Shown: one piece after another, positions 18,904-27,652 of the stretch
Position numbering within the stretch: position 1 is the stretch's first letter
Layout: each line of letters opens with the position of its first letter
Assembly: GCF_002008165.1 (NCBI RefSeq)
Contig: NZ_MRDM01000014.1
Coordinates: 992,001 to 1,056,000, forward strand
DNA length: 64,000 nucleotides
Direction of reading: 5' to 3'
DNA from: Rhizobium laguerreae
Lineage (GTDB): Bacteria > Pseudomonadota > Alphaproteobacteria > Rhizobiales > Rhizobiaceae
The notes under the pieces: generated by a model
Told to the model about the DNA's origin: nothing
What the model saw: only the letters and a program-made list of their open reading frames with translations
Database searches by the model: none
Made by a program: the position numbers and the translations under genes

Positions 18904-20028
18904 ATGGCCAAGCTTTTCCAACCCACGAAAGTCGGCGACATTTCAGTCAAGAACCGCATCGTCATGGCACCGCTCACCCGCAACCGCTCGCCGGGCGCAA
19001 TCCCCAACGACCTCAACGTCGAATATTACCGTCAGCGCGCTACCGCTGGCCTGATCATCACCGAAGCAACCGCGATTACCCATCAGGGCCAGGGTTATGC
19101 CAACGTGCCGGGCCTGTATAGCAAAGAGGCTTTAGACGGCTGGAAGCGCGTCACCGACGCCGTTCACGCGGCCGGTGGCAAGATCGTCGTCCAGATGTGG
19201 CATGTCGGCCGTATCTCGCACACGACGCTACAGCCGAACGACGGCAAGCCGGTTTCCTCGACCAACCGCATCGCCAAGGCCAAGACCTATCTGGTCAATG
19301 CCGACGGCACCGGCAGCTTTGCCGACACCTCCGAGCCGCGCGCGCTCGAAACCGCCGAAATCCCCGGCATCATCGAGGATTACCGCAAGGCTGCCCGTGC
19401 GGCGATCGATGCCGGCTTCGACGGTGTCGAGATCCACGGCGCCAACGGCTACCTGCTCGACCAGTTCATCCGCGACGGTATCAACGACCGCACCGACCAA
19501 TATGGCGGCTCGATCGAAAACCGCACCCGTCTGACCTTTGAAGTCGTCGATGCCGTGGTCAAGGAAATCGGCGCCGGCCGCACCGCGATCCGCATCTCGC
19601 CAGTGACGCCATCAGGCGAAAGCTACGATTCCAATCCGCAGGCGACCTTCAGCCATGTCGTCGAAGGACTGGCCAAATACGAGCTGGCCTATATCCATGT
19701 CATCGAAGGGCAGACTGGCGGCGACCGCGACTACAAGCAGGGCGACAATCCCTCCTTCGATTACAAGGCGCTGTGCCAGACTTATGAAAAGGCCGGCGGC
19801 AAGGCCGACTGGATGGTCAACAATGGTTACGATCGCGCTCTGGCGATCGACGCTGTCGAAAGCGGCCGCGCCGATCTCGTCGCCTTCGGCAAGCCCTTCA
19901 TCGCCAATCCCGATCTCGTCGAGCGCCTGGAACACAACCTGCCACTCAACACGCCCGACCAGTCGACCTTCTATGGTGGCACCGGCAAGGGCTATATCGA
20001 CTATCCCATTCTCGAAAAGGTCGCCTGA
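18904..20028 (+). CDS. nemA: Alkene reductase, Old Yellow Enzyme family (NemA)
   Basis: The 374-residue TIM-barrel flavoprotein begins KLFQPTKVGDISVKNRIVMAPLTRNRS. WHVGRISH, then GVEIHGANGYLLDQFIRDGINDR (written in two parts: GVEIHGANGYLL, DQFIRDGINDR), hold the FMN and substrate residues of the family; H and N of IHGAN bind the substrate. NemA uses NADPH to reduce electrophilic alkenes, nitrate esters and N-ethylmaleimide. A strong AAAGGACCATC ribosome site precedes ATG. It is the last gene of the arsR-MFS-nemA group and is followed by a terminator. Confidence 0.95.
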   Translation: MAKLFQPTKVGDISVKNRIVMAPLTRNRSPGAIPNDLNVEYYRQRATAGLIITEATAITHQGQGYANVPGLYSKEALDGWKRVTDAVHAAGGKIVVQMWHVGRISHTTLQPNDGKPVSSTNRIAKAKTYLVNADGTGSFADTSEPRALETAEIPGIIEDYRKAARAAIDAGFDGVEIHGANGYLLDQFIRDGINDRTDQYGGSIENRTRLTFEVVDAVVKEIGAGRTAIRISPVTPSGESYDSNPQATFSHVVEGLAKYELAYIHVIEGQTGGDRDYKQGDNPSFDYKALCQTYEKAGGKADWMVNNGYDRALAIDAVESGRADLVAFGKPFIANPDLVERLEHNLPLNTPDQSTFYGGTGKGYIDYPILEKVA

Positions 20029-20047
20029 CCTTTCACACGCGAATGCG

Positions 20048-20069
20048 AATCCCGCCGAAAGGCGGGATT
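20048..20069 (+). terminator. Terminator after nemA
   Basis: AATCCCGCC-GAAA-GGCGGGATT forms a 9-bp stem with a stable GAAA tetraloop. A second GGCGGG 12 nt later, followed by five T, can pair with the same CCCGCC and give a more classical terminator. Confidence 0.75.
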
Positions 20070-20102
20070 TCCATCTTCGGCGGGTTTTTGTAGGATGCCG
20101 CC

Positions 20103-20903
20103 ATGTTTGCTCCCTATCTTGATCGCTGGTCGCTCATAGCAGACGGCGAGCCCATCATCACCCACTCCAGTCGCCTGCTGCCGGTCCTCTGGCAGGATAG
20201 GCCTGCCATGCTGAAAGTGGCGGCCGATATCGACGAACGATACGGCGCGCTTCTGATGCAGTGGTGGGAGGGGGACGGGGCCGCCTATGTGTATGCCCAT
20301 GAGGGCAATGCCGTGCTGCTCGAAAGGGCGACGGGAAAACGCTCGCTGCTTGCCATGGCCATGAACGGCGAGGACGATGAGGCAAGCCGCATCCTCTGCC
20401 GCACCGCGGCCCGGCTGCATGCGCCGCGCGATAAACCGCTTCCCGATCCCATCTCCCTTACCCGCTGGTTCCGTGATCTGGAGCCGGCGGCAGGCAAGCA
20501 TGGCGGCACGCTTGCCGATTGCTCGGCGATCGCAAACGTTCTCCTTGCCGATCAGTGTGATCTCACCATCCTCCATGGCGACATCCACCACGACAATATC
20601 CTCGATTTCGAGGCGCGCGGCTGGCTGGCCATCGATCCGAAGCGGCTGTACGGCGAGCGCGGCTTCGATTTCGCCAACATCTTCGCCAACGAAGAACTGC
20701 CTGTCATCACCGATCCCGCCCGTTTCCGCCGCCAGTTGGCCATCGTCTCCGCGGAGGCGAAGCTGGAGCCGAAGCGGCTGCTGCAGTGGATCGTAGCCTA
20801 TTCCGGTCTTTCCGCCGCCTGGTTCCTCGGCGATCCGAATATTCAGCAGGCAGAAACGGCCCTGACGGTCGCCCGGATCGCGCTGGCCGAACTCGAGAGC
20901 TAA
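20103..20903 (+). CDS. Aminoglycoside/hydroxyurea phosphotransferase, StrB/APH(6) family
   Basis: The 266-residue protein matches the APH(6)/hydroxyurea kinase family. It carries the Brenner-type catalytic motif LHGDIHHDNILD at about residue 159 and a metal-binding segment AIDPKRLYGERGFDFAN. Such enzymes phosphorylate streptomycin-like antibiotics or hydroxyurea in the cytoplasm. Chromosomal copies in rhizobia are common and their natural substrate is unclear. The stop overlaps the stop of the convergent NmrA-like gene by 4 bp, so no terminator separates them. Confidence 0.88.
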   Translation: MFAPYLDRWSLIADGEPIITHSSRLLPVLWQDRPAMLKVAADIDERYGALLMQWWEGDGAAYVYAHEGNAVLLERATGKRSLLAMAMNGEDDEASRILCRTAARLHAPRDKPLPDPISLTRWFRDLEPAAGKHGGTLADCSAIANVLLADQCDLTILHGDIHHDNILDFEARGWLAIDPKRLYGERGFDFANIFANEELPVITDPARFRRQLAIVSAEAKLEPKRLLQWIVAYSGLSAAWFLGDPNIQQAETALTVARIALAELES

Positions 20904-21922
20904 CCCCCGTTCCGCGACAAGTGCCCGATCAGGGCGTCCGCCGTGTCACGATGCGGTCCGGGCAGGCAGCCAAGCGCCACGAGCGAAGCCCTTACCGCCT
21001 CGTCGATCGGTGTCTGCGGCTCTTTGCCGAGTTCGGCCGTAAGCTTGTCGTTCCTCATCCGCACCGGCACCTTCCAGAGATAGCGCATCTCCTTGATCTC
21101 CCGCATCACGGGTACGAAGAGTGCAGCAAGCGGCAAGAACCACCAGGGGAAGTTGCCGATCTTTGCCTTACCGCCGGCAACGCGCTTGATCGCTTCGGCC
21201 ATCTGCATGCCATCAGCATCCCAGAAGCCCTCCATGTGATAGACAGCGAAGTCCGGCAGCCGTTCGGCCCGCTCGATGAGTTGGGCGATGGTTTCCGCCA
21301 TGTCTGGAAGGTAGGTCCATTGATGACCGACACCGCGTCGACCCGGGTTCCTGATCGTGCCGACCGGCTTGCCTGGGGTTACGAGACCAGACGAAAACCA
21401 GCTATTGGCAGTCGTGCCTGGGCCGAAGAAATCCCCCGCCCTGACGATGATGACGCCGGCGCCGGACTGCGACGCGGCCTTCAGCCGCCTCTCCATTTCG
21501 ACCCGGATCGTCCCCTTCTTCGTCACCGGATGCTGCGGGCTTTCTTCCGTCGGCGCCCGTAGGGCGTCGGGTCCGAAATTATAAACGTTGCCCGGTAGCA
21601 CGATGCGCACGCCGACAGCGCGAGCAGCGGCGATGGTATTGTCGAGCATCGGCAGCACCAGCGTTTCCCAGTCGCGATAGCCGGGCGGATTGACGGCATG
21701 GACGATCAGGCCGACCCCTTCGGCCGCCCTCAGGACGTCGCCCGCATTCATCGCATCGCCCTGCACCCATTCGAAAGCCGGCTCGCTCCTCGACGCCTTG
21801 GCGGCGTCACGGTTGAGTGCCCGGACACGCCAGCCGCGCGCAAGCAGCTTGCGGGCAACCGCGCCGCCGATACCGCCTGTCGCGCCGAGAATAAGGGCCG
21901 TCATCTTCATTTCGCTGCTCAT
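20900..21922 (-). CDS. NAD(P)-binding NmrA/epimerase-like protein
   Basis: The 340-residue protein starts with a Rossmann nucleotide-binding motif ALILGATGGIGGAVARKLL and resembles atypical short-chain dehydrogenases of the NmrA/SDR-a group. NVYNFGPDALRAPTEES and GVIIVRAGDFFGPG are like the family's active region, but the canonical YxxxK is not clear. The start is ATG 21922, with AAGGAG 9 nt upstream; ATG 21931 directly follows that site and is too close. The divergent LysR-type gene, 94 bp away, probably controls it. Substrate unknown. Confidence 0.8.
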   Translation of the reverse strand: MSSEMKMTALILGATGGIGGAVARKLLARGWRVRALNRDAAKASRSEPAFEWVQGDAMNAGDVLRAAEGVGLIVHAVNPPGYRDWETLVLPMLDNTIAAARAVGVRIVLPGNVYNFGPDALRAPTEESPQHPVTKKGTIRVEMERRLKAASQSGAGVIIVRAGDFFGPGTTANSWFSSGLVTPGKPVGTIRNPGRRGVGHQWTYLPDMAETIAQLIERAERLPDFAVYHMEGFWDADGMQMAEAIKRVAGGKAKIGNFPWWFLPLAALFVPVMREIKEMRYLWKVPVRMRNDKLTAELGKEPQTPIDEAVRASLVALGCLPGPHRDTADALIGHLSRNGG

Positions 21923-22016
21923 GACAATCATCTCCTTCGATCGGATGAGAGGATCATGCCATCAGCGTGGCATAAACAAAATTGACGAAAGAAATACGTC
22001 TGTTATACAAAAATGC

Positions 22017-22916
22017 ATGAGGACGGAGCCGAGCTGGGATTTCTACCGTAGTTTTCTTACCGTGCTTCAGCAGGGGTCGCTTTCGGCGGCCGCCCGCGAA
22101 CTGGGGCTAACCCAGCCAACCATCGGCCGCCATGTCGACGCGCTGGAACTGGCAATCGGCGCCGAACTTTTCACCCGCTCGCCGAACGGCCTGCTGCCGA
22201 CCGACGCCGCACTTGCGTTGAAGCCCTATGCCGAAACGCTGGCGGCAACCACCGCCGCCCTTTTGCGCACCGCATCCGGTGAGCGCGAGCGCGTGGCGGG
22301 AACGGTCAGGGTTAGCGCCAGCGAAGTCATCGCCGTCGAAGTGCTGCCGGGGATTCTCGGACCGCTGCAGGAGACCTATACCGAACTGCAGATCGAGCTC
22401 TCGGCTTCCGATGCGATCGAGGACCTCGTCAACCGCGAGGCCGATATCGCCGTGCGCATGGCCGAGCCGCAGCAGGCTGCACTCGTCGTGCGCCGCATCG
22501 GCGATATCCCCCTCGGCTTTCATGCCCATCGCCGCTATCTCGAACGGTACGGCATGCCGCAAACCCTGGCCGACCTCGCAGACCACCGCCTCATCGGCTT
22601 CGACCGGCAGACGGCCTATGTCCGCATGGTGATGAAACGCTATGCGGTGCCCGGCATCGAATTCTCCTACAGAACCGACAGCAATCTTGCCCAGCTTGCG
22701 GCAATCCGTGCCGGCGTTGGCATCGGCATCTGCCAGACAGGACTCGCGCGTGAAAATCCCGACCTTGTTCACATCCTGCCTGATGCTTTCAGCATACCGC
22801 TCGGCACATGGGTGGCGATGCATGAGAACTTGAAGTCTTCGCCGCGCTACCGCGCAACCTTTGACGTATTGGTCAAGGGGCTTCAGGACTATCACCGATA
22901 TTCGACAAGCGCATAA
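22017..22916 (+). CDS. LysR-family transcriptional regulator
   Basis: A 299-residue LysR protein with helix-turn-helix LSAAARELGLTQPTIGRHVDAL and an effector-binding domain with AIRAGVGIGICQTGLA. The start is ATG 22017 giving MRTEPSWDF; an upstream frame extends far into the divergent gene and is not coding. The arrangement with the NmrA-like gene is the usual LysR/divergent target layout. The inducer is unknown. Confidence 0.9.
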   Translation: MRTEPSWDFYRSFLTVLQQGSLSAAARELGLTQPTIGRHVDALELAIGAELFTRSPNGLLPTDAALALKPYAETLAATTAALLRTASGERERVAGTVRVSASEVIAVEVLPGILGPLQETYTELQIELSASDAIEDLVNREADIAVRMAEPQQAALVVRRIGDIPLGFHAHRRYLERYGMPQTLADLADHRLIGFDRQTAYVRMVMKRYAVPGIEFSYRTDSNLAQLAAIRAGVGIGICQTGLARENPDLVHILPDAFSIPLGTWVAMHENLKSSPRYRATFDVLVKGLQDYHRYSTSA

Positions 22917-22917
22917 T

Positions 22918-22999
22918 CCAGAAAATCAGAATCGATTTTCGGGAGGAATCATGCGCAAATTTCGAACCGATAGAGCCTCCTTAACGCGTCCTTTCGGAC
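22918..22999. repeat. Rhizobial palindromic intergenic repeat (partial)
   Basis: Between the LysR gene and grpB. GAAAATC-AGAATC-GATTTTC and CGTCC-TTTC-GGACG are two small hairpins linked by ATGCGCAAATTTCGAA. This mosaic resembles degenerate intergenic repeats common in Rhizobium genomes. Family assignment is from memory; copy number needs a genome search. Confidence 0.5.
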
Positions 23000-23021
23000 G
23001 AGCATCCCAGCGGAACTGGAA

Positions 23022-23537
23022 ATGAGAACGCACAGCCCGGTCGAACTCGTGCCCTGCGATCCGCAATGGCCGCAAGCCTTCCAGCGGATCCGCGGCAGGC
23101 TGCTGGCCTTGCTGCCGCAGGCGCTCTCCATCGATCACATCGGCAGCACGTCCATACCGGGCATGACAGCCAAGCCGCTTATCGATATCGACATCGTTCT
23201 TCCCGGCCTCGGGCATATCGAGGGCGCCACACGTGTGCTCCTGGCAGAAGGCTACGAGCCGCGCGGCAACCGCTATGACGACGATGTCTGGGCTTTTCTA
23301 TCGAAAGGTTCGGTGCCGGCAGAACGGGTCTACCTTTGCCCTGAAGGTAACGGCACGCATCGAAACAGGCTGGCTTTCCGGGATTATCTCATCGCGCATC
23401 CGCAAGCATCGGCCGATTATGCCGCGCTCAAACGCAGGCTGGCTGCCGAATACAGGATGGACGGAGACCGCTATACTGCGCATAAGCGCGAATTCGTCGA
23501 TGCGATCGTCGCGCGGGCATTGGCGGGAGATGGTTAG
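23022..23537 (+). CDS. GrpB family protein (nucleotidyltransferase-like)
   Basis: The 171-residue protein matches the GrpB/UPF0157 family. DHIGSTSIPGMTAKPLIDIDI is its signature and resembles the nucleotidyltransferase G-S motif followed by two acidic residues. Fused forms occur with CoaE kinases in other bacteria, but the reaction of single-domain members is not established. The last 4 bp overlap the convergent DUF2188 gene. Confidence 0.88.
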   Translation: MRTHSPVELVPCDPQWPQAFQRIRGRLLALLPQALSIDHIGSTSIPGMTAKPLIDIDIVLPGLGHIEGATRVLLAEGYEPRGNRYDDDVWAFLSKGSVPAERVYLCPEGNGTHRNRLAFRDYLIAHPQASADYAALKRRLAAEYRMDGDRYTAHKREFVDAIVARALAGDG

Positions 23538-23821
23538 CTGCCGATGCCTCGCGAGGCCTCGGCCGTGCGATCCTTCCACTGGCCGTCCACCACCTCGGTT
23601 TCCGGCCGGTCGCCGCCCTCGGCATATTCCTCATGCCATTTGCCGTTCTCGTCCTGCCAACTGATCTCGGCGGAATCGCCGCCGACCTGCTGTTCGGCCG
23701 CGACGATGCGCGCAGCTTCGAGCGCCTCGGCATGGGTCGGGAATGCCTCGGAATAGACACCCCCCAGCCTGTAGGCCCAGCCGCCGTCATGCGGCACGAC
23801 TTCGTAGACCACCTTGATCAT
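23534..23821 (-). CDS. DUF2188 family small protein
   Basis: The 95-residue protein begins MIKVVYEVVPHDGGWAYRLGG and has the DUF2188 pattern of a beta-rich core with AEALEAARIVAAEQQ. These proteins are widespread, soluble and uncharacterised. A GGAGACGG site precedes the ATG. It shares 4 bp with the stop of grpB on the other strand. Confidence 0.82.
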   Translation of the reverse strand: MIKVVYEVVPHDGGWAYRLGGVYSEAFPTHAEALEAARIVAAEQQVGGDSAEISWQDENGKWHEEYAEGGDRPETEVVDGQWKDRTAEASRGIGS

Positions 23822-24052
23822 GCATCCGTCTCCTCATCTTCTTGTTGCGCATTCGCACGCTTCCGGAAAAGATCCGGATCATCGCGGCCGCTTGACGAGA
23901 ATTCGAGGACGCCGCGATCTGCTTTCCGGCCCCGATGACGTTCAGTATTCCATTAAACGCCGAAGACTGCAAATGGCACTCGACCGGAGCTTGCTTGATA
24001 TACGAAATCAGTGACTTAGATAGAACGCATCAATCGGGGCAGGAGCTGAGGC

Positions 24053-25150
24053 TTGGGGATCGCGTCACGCTTTAAAGAGGAAAAGTTTCTGGTCGCCGCA
24101 CTTGTCGTTGCAGCGATCGCTTATTTCTCGGAACATGCGGTGATCGAGATGGGGCGCGGCGTCGCGCTCATTGCCGCCGCTGCCCTGGTCGGCACCATCG
24201 TGCTCGCCTCGATCCGCGTTGCCCATCATGCCGAGCTGCTCGCCGTCAAGGTCGGCGATCCCTATGGCACGATGATCTTGACGCTCTCGGCCGTCGCCGT
24301 CGAAGTCATTATCCTCGCCATCATGATGAGCAGCGAGAGCTCGCCGACGCTGGTGCGCGATACGATCTATTCGGCGCTGATGCTGGATATCAATGGCATT
24401 CTCGGCCTCGCCGCCCTGCTCGGCGGCCTCAAGCACGGCGAACAGCCCTACAACGACAATTCCGGCAAGACCTACGGCGTGATGATCCTCACCGCCATGG
24501 GCATCTCGATGATCGTGCCGGAATTCGTGCCGAGCGACAAATGTCACTATTATTCCGCCTTCACCATCGTCGCGATGATCGCGCTTTATGGCCTCTTCCT
24601 GCGCATGCAGGTTGGCCAGCACAGCTATTTCTTCAGCTACAGCTATCCGCGCTCCGAACGGAAGAAAGAAAGTCCGCATGAGCATGACCACGACGCACCG
24701 GCCGCGATCTCGATTGCCACCATTCTCGCCGGCGTCGTCATTATCGGCCTGCTCGCGGAATTCATGGCGGCCTTCATGACCGAAGGCCTGCGCGACAGCG
24801 GCGCTCCGATCGCCGTAACCGCCGTCGTCGTCGCGGCGATTTCGGCCGCCCCCGAGATTCTGACCGCGTTGAGGGCAGCACTCAGGAACCGCATGCAGGC
24901 GACGGTCAACATCGCCATGGGCGCCTCGCTGTCGACGGTCATCCTGACGGTGCCCGTCATGGAGGCGATCGCGCTCTATACCGGCCAGCCCTTCATCATG
25001 GCGATGACCTCGGTACAGACGGTGATGGTGGCGATCACGCTGATTGCCGCCGCGATCAACCTCAACGACGGCGAGACCAACGCCATCGAGGGCATGACGC
25101 ATTTCATCCTCTTCGCCACCTTCGTCATGCTGACGGCGCTGGGGCTTTGA
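24053..25150 (+). CDS. chaA: Calcium/cation:proton antiporter, ChaA type
   Basis: The 365-residue membrane protein has about eleven hydrophobic segments and two CaCA repeats with conserved acidic clusters: TLSAVAVEVIILAIMM in the first half and ISAAPEILTALRAALRN in the second. A histidine-rich loop HEHDHD lies between them and may bind cations. ChaA exports Ca2+/Na+ for protons. The start is TTG 24053 with AGGAG 7 nt upstream; no in-frame ATG gives a family-like N-terminus. The inverted repeat TCCCCC-GAAA-GGGGGA just after the stop lacks a T-run. Confidence 0.9.
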   Translation: MGIASRFKEEKFLVAALVVAAIAYFSEHAVIEMGRGVALIAAAALVGTIVLASIRVAHHAELLAVKVGDPYGTMILTLSAVAVEVIILAIMMSSESSPTLVRDTIYSALMLDINGILGLAALLGGLKHGEQPYNDNSGKTYGVMILTAMGISMIVPEFVPSDKCHYYSAFTIVAMIALYGLFLRMQVGQHSYFFSYSYPRSERKKESPHEHDHDAPAAISIATILAGVVIIGLLAEFMAAFMTEGLRDSGAPIAVTAVVVAAISAAPEILTALRAALRNRMQATVNIAMGASLSTVILTVPVMEAIALYTGQPFIMAMTSVQTVMVAITLIAAAINLNDGETNAIEGMTHFILFATFVMLTALGL

Positions 25151-25256
25151 AGGCTGCGTCTCCCCCGAAAGGGGGAACGGAGAGCAGTTATCCGCACGGT
25201 AACGTCAACTTACGGAGCGGCCTGACAGCCCGCCTTTTGAGGAGAGCTTTCGACAG

Positions 25257-26126
25257 TCATTCCTTCGACTTTTCGAGGAAACGCTGCTTGCGGGTTTTCG
25301 GCTTGAAGCGCCGGAAGAAACCCTCGATGGCGCGGATGGATTTGGTGACGGACATGAGCCTGTCGATCTGGCTATTTGCGTTGTGGAGCCGTTCCGACAG
25401 GACTTCGGCCGCCGTCATCGCGATCTCGATCGGCGGCACCTGTGGAAACCGTCTGGCAATTGCCGCATAGGGGCTGGCATCCACACCGCCCATCATTGAG
25501 ATCGTTCCCATCCGTGCAAAGAGACGCAGGAAGATCTGCTCGAACGTCCAGTCGTGCACGTCGAAGACCTTCCACTTCTCGCTCCTCTTCGCCGAAAAAC
25601 CGGCAAGCAGGACCTTGCCCGGCAGTTGCAGTTCGGCGAGCCACAGCGCCACCGCAAAACCACTCGTCGCGATCTTGCCCACCGGATAGAGGTCGACGAG
25701 CATTTTCGTCAGATCAAGGTGACGGGTTTCAGCGCCTTCGAAGCGGCCCTCCTCGCTGAAGTTTTCCTCCGGAGAGACTCGAATGTTGACGACGCCCAAA
25801 AAATCGTCGCCGGCAAAGAAGCGCAGGACACCCGCCGCCTCGCGCCGGTGGACGATATTGGCGCCCATCACGCCGCTGCGGGCAAACAGCACCGCATGGC
25901 CGGCGAAGGGTTCGTCGAGCACCTTGTAGACATTGTTGAAAAAGACGTAGAGCGCCGTCTCCGGCAATTCGCTTCGCAGCCGTTCGAAATCGACGGCTTC
26001 GCTGTTTGCCACCAGCACGACGTGGGAATAGCGCGACAACAGCGCCTTCCACGCCTCCGGCGTCAGGAAAGTGAAGCCACTATCCGGGGCGGGCATGGTC
26101 TGGGTGTCGCTAGGGATTGCTTCCAT
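25257..26126 (-). CDS. Putative glycosyltransferase, sialyltransferase-like (GT29-like), role unknown
   Basis: A 289-residue soluble protein that I do not recognise securely. It has a Rossmann-like start (SHVVLVANSEAVDFERL), a central PVGKIATSGFAVALWLAEL and LLAGFSAKRSEKWKVFDVHDW, reminiscent of sialylmotif-type enzymes (tSGf...al and G...H) of family GT29. The last 50 residues are basic and may bind membranes or a partner. It lies 46 bp downstream of a GT8 glycosyltransferase on the same strand, so both probably act on a surface polysaccharide or LPS core. Other Rossmann transferases remain possible. Confidence 0.5.
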   Translation of the reverse strand: MEAIPSDTQTMPAPDSGFTFLTPEAWKALLSRYSHVVLVANSEAVDFERLRSELPETALYVFFNNVYKVLDEPFAGHAVLFARSGVMGANIVHRREAAGVLRFFAGDDFLGVVNIRVSPEENFSEEGRFEGAETRHLDLTKMLVDLYPVGKIATSGFAVALWLAELQLPGKVLLAGFSAKRSEKWKVFDVHDWTFEQIFLRLFARMGTISMMGGVDASPYAAIARRFPQVPPIEIAMTAAEVLSERLHNANSQIDRLMSVTKSIRAIEGFFRRFKPKTRKQRFLEKSKE

Positions 26127-26172
26127 ATCGGCTCACATGCACTTTCCAAGGACGATGCGCTCGGCCGTCCCA

Positions 26173-27078
26173 CTAGCTGTTGCTGAAATAAGCGCGTGTC
26201 CGCGCCAGCCGCGCCAGCCCGCCGATCCGCTTTCCCAAATGCGAAAGGAACCCCGTAATCCGGCCCGTCATCGACGGCTGCCTGCAGAAGGAAGCCCATG
26301 GCGTATTGGCGAGGTCCTCGGCATAACGCTTGGCCATCCGGCGATGCACCCACGGCACAGTCGCCTGCCACGGCTTTTTCCGGCCGGTGAAATGGATGAT
26401 CGCCGGCCGGCCAACGAAAGGCAGGAGGCCCGTCTGCGTGTTCCAGCGCGGATCGAGCACCAGCCAGTCGCCGTCGAAAGTGACGTTCAGCGCATCCTGG
26501 TCGTTATTCTCGAAAAGATGCGACCGCTCCTCGAAAATCTCCCGTGTCCTGGCAAAAAGCCCCCTCGCCTGGGAGGCCGACCAGTCGAACAGCAACACGC
26601 CGGCATTGAAATACCGGCCGCCCTCGCGCATGCCGATCTTCCGCTGCCGTGCGCCGGCCTTCTCGGGAAAGGCCATGACATAATCGTCTATGGCGGCAAG
26701 CGCCTTGCCTTGCAAATCCACGGCGAAGAGGTCGTCGACCGGCGCAACCGCAAGCACATCGGCATCGAGATAAAGCAGCCGCTCAACATGATCGGGAATG
26801 TGCAGATCCATGTAGAGCCGCGCCAGCGTCGCGCCCGACCAGCGACCCCGCGCCTGCAGCGCCGTATCCGGCGTATGGTAGGGCAACACCTTGATTGCCA
26901 TGCCGTGCAGCCGCGCGAAATTTCCGACCTCGGCGATCTCGTTCGGCTTGAGGTCGATGCCGAGAAGCAGGAACTCCACAGTGGAATTTGAGAGATTGCG
27001 CTTGACGGAAAGCAGGGTGCAGCAGGCGGCCGGCAGCATGTTGACATCCGAACAGACGATCACGGCACTCTGCTGCAA
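26173..27078 (-). CDS. Glycosyltransferase family 8 (LPS-type galactosyl/glucosyltransferase)
   Basis: The 302-residue product fits GT8. AVIVCSDVNMLPAACCTLLS forms the first strand, YLDADVLAV holds the DxD motif that binds metal and nucleotide sugar, YFNAGVLLF and IIHFTGRKKPW are family motifs. GT8 enzymes of bacteria add glucose or galactose to the LPS outer core. The start is taken as TTG 27078 with GGGAGG 8 nt upstream; a longer frame starting at 27174 adds 32 residues without family match. It probably forms an operon with the GT29-like gene downstream. Acceptor unknown. Confidence 0.85.
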   Translation of the reverse strand: MQQSAVIVCSDVNMLPAACCTLLSVKRNLSNSTVEFLLLGIDLKPNEIAEVGNFARLHGMAIKVLPYHTPDTALQARGRWSGATLARLYMDLHIPDHVERLLYLDADVLAVAPVDDLFAVDLQGKALAAIDDYVMAFPEKAGARQRKIGMREGGRYFNAGVLLFDWSASQARGLFARTREIFEERSHLFENNDQDALNVTFDGDWLVLDPRWNTQTGLLPFVGRPAIIHFTGRKKPWQATVPWVHRRMAKRYAEDLANTPWASFCRQPSMTGRITGFLSHLGKRIGGLARLARTRAYFSNS

Positions 27079-27259
27079 AATCCCGGCCTCCCGAAGCGGC
27101 GACTTAAACTGATGCCGGATATCTAGTTGGTTTGATGCCAACCCGCAACCGCAGATCACCCGCCAGACCGTCACTCTGCGTCACGTTTTGAATCGGATTT
27201 CAACGACTTGCGAGGCGAAGCGGATTCAGATGAGGAGCATATTGAATCGGAACGTGAAC

Positions 27260-27652
27260 TTAGAGCCGCAGCGCCAATGGATGATCAACGAGCAGCCGGT
27301 CGACTGTCGCAAGCTGCAGCCCCTCGACCTTGCATTGCGCAAGCAGCAAGCGATCGAAGGGATCGCGCGCCTCCGGCTCGGGGTCAGCGGCGGTGATGAC
27401 GTGCGCGATATCGATGGGCAGGATCGTCAGCCCGATCTCCCCGAGATAAAAGGGAATGGTCTCGAGGGGCAATCCGGGCTGCAATTTTCCAAGCCTGGTC
27501 TTGATGGCAATTTCCCAGAGGCTGGCGACGCTGACGAAACCGATGGCGGCACCGTCCGAAAGCACCTGCTCGACACGCGGAAAACGCTCCGCCAGTTTCT
27601 TCTGAGCAATTGCAATCACCATGTGCGTGTCAAGCAGCAGACGCATGATCAC
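27260..27652 (-). CDS. PIN-domain toxin (VapC family)
   Basis: The 130-residue protein is a PIN-domain ribonuclease. Acidic residues D8 (LLLDTH), E47 (LWEIAIK), D97 or D100 (DPFDR) and D118 (ATVDRL) form the usual metal site, so it looks active. VapC toxins cleave tRNA or rRNA until held by their antitoxin. Its ATG overlaps the antitoxin stop by 4 bp (ATGA), the normal antitoxin-first order. The fold is of the YefM/Phd-linked PIN type. Confidence 0.9.
   Translation of the reverse strand: MIMRLLLDTHMVIAIAQKKLAERFPRVEQVLSDGAAIGFVSVASLWEIAIKTRLGKLQPGLPLETIPFYLGEIGLTILPIDIAHVITAADPEPEARDPFDRLLLAQCKVEGLQLATVDRLLVDHPLALRL

Noticed and set aside
21690..22016. A longer LysR-type protein with a 109-residue N-terminal extension
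   Set aside because: The extension lies opposite the NmrA-like gene and its promoter, and LysR proteins begin at the DNA-binding domain as at 22017.
25159..25175. TCCCCC-GAAA-GGGGGA as a chaA terminator
   Set aside because: No T-run follows on either side, so it was not listed as a terminator.
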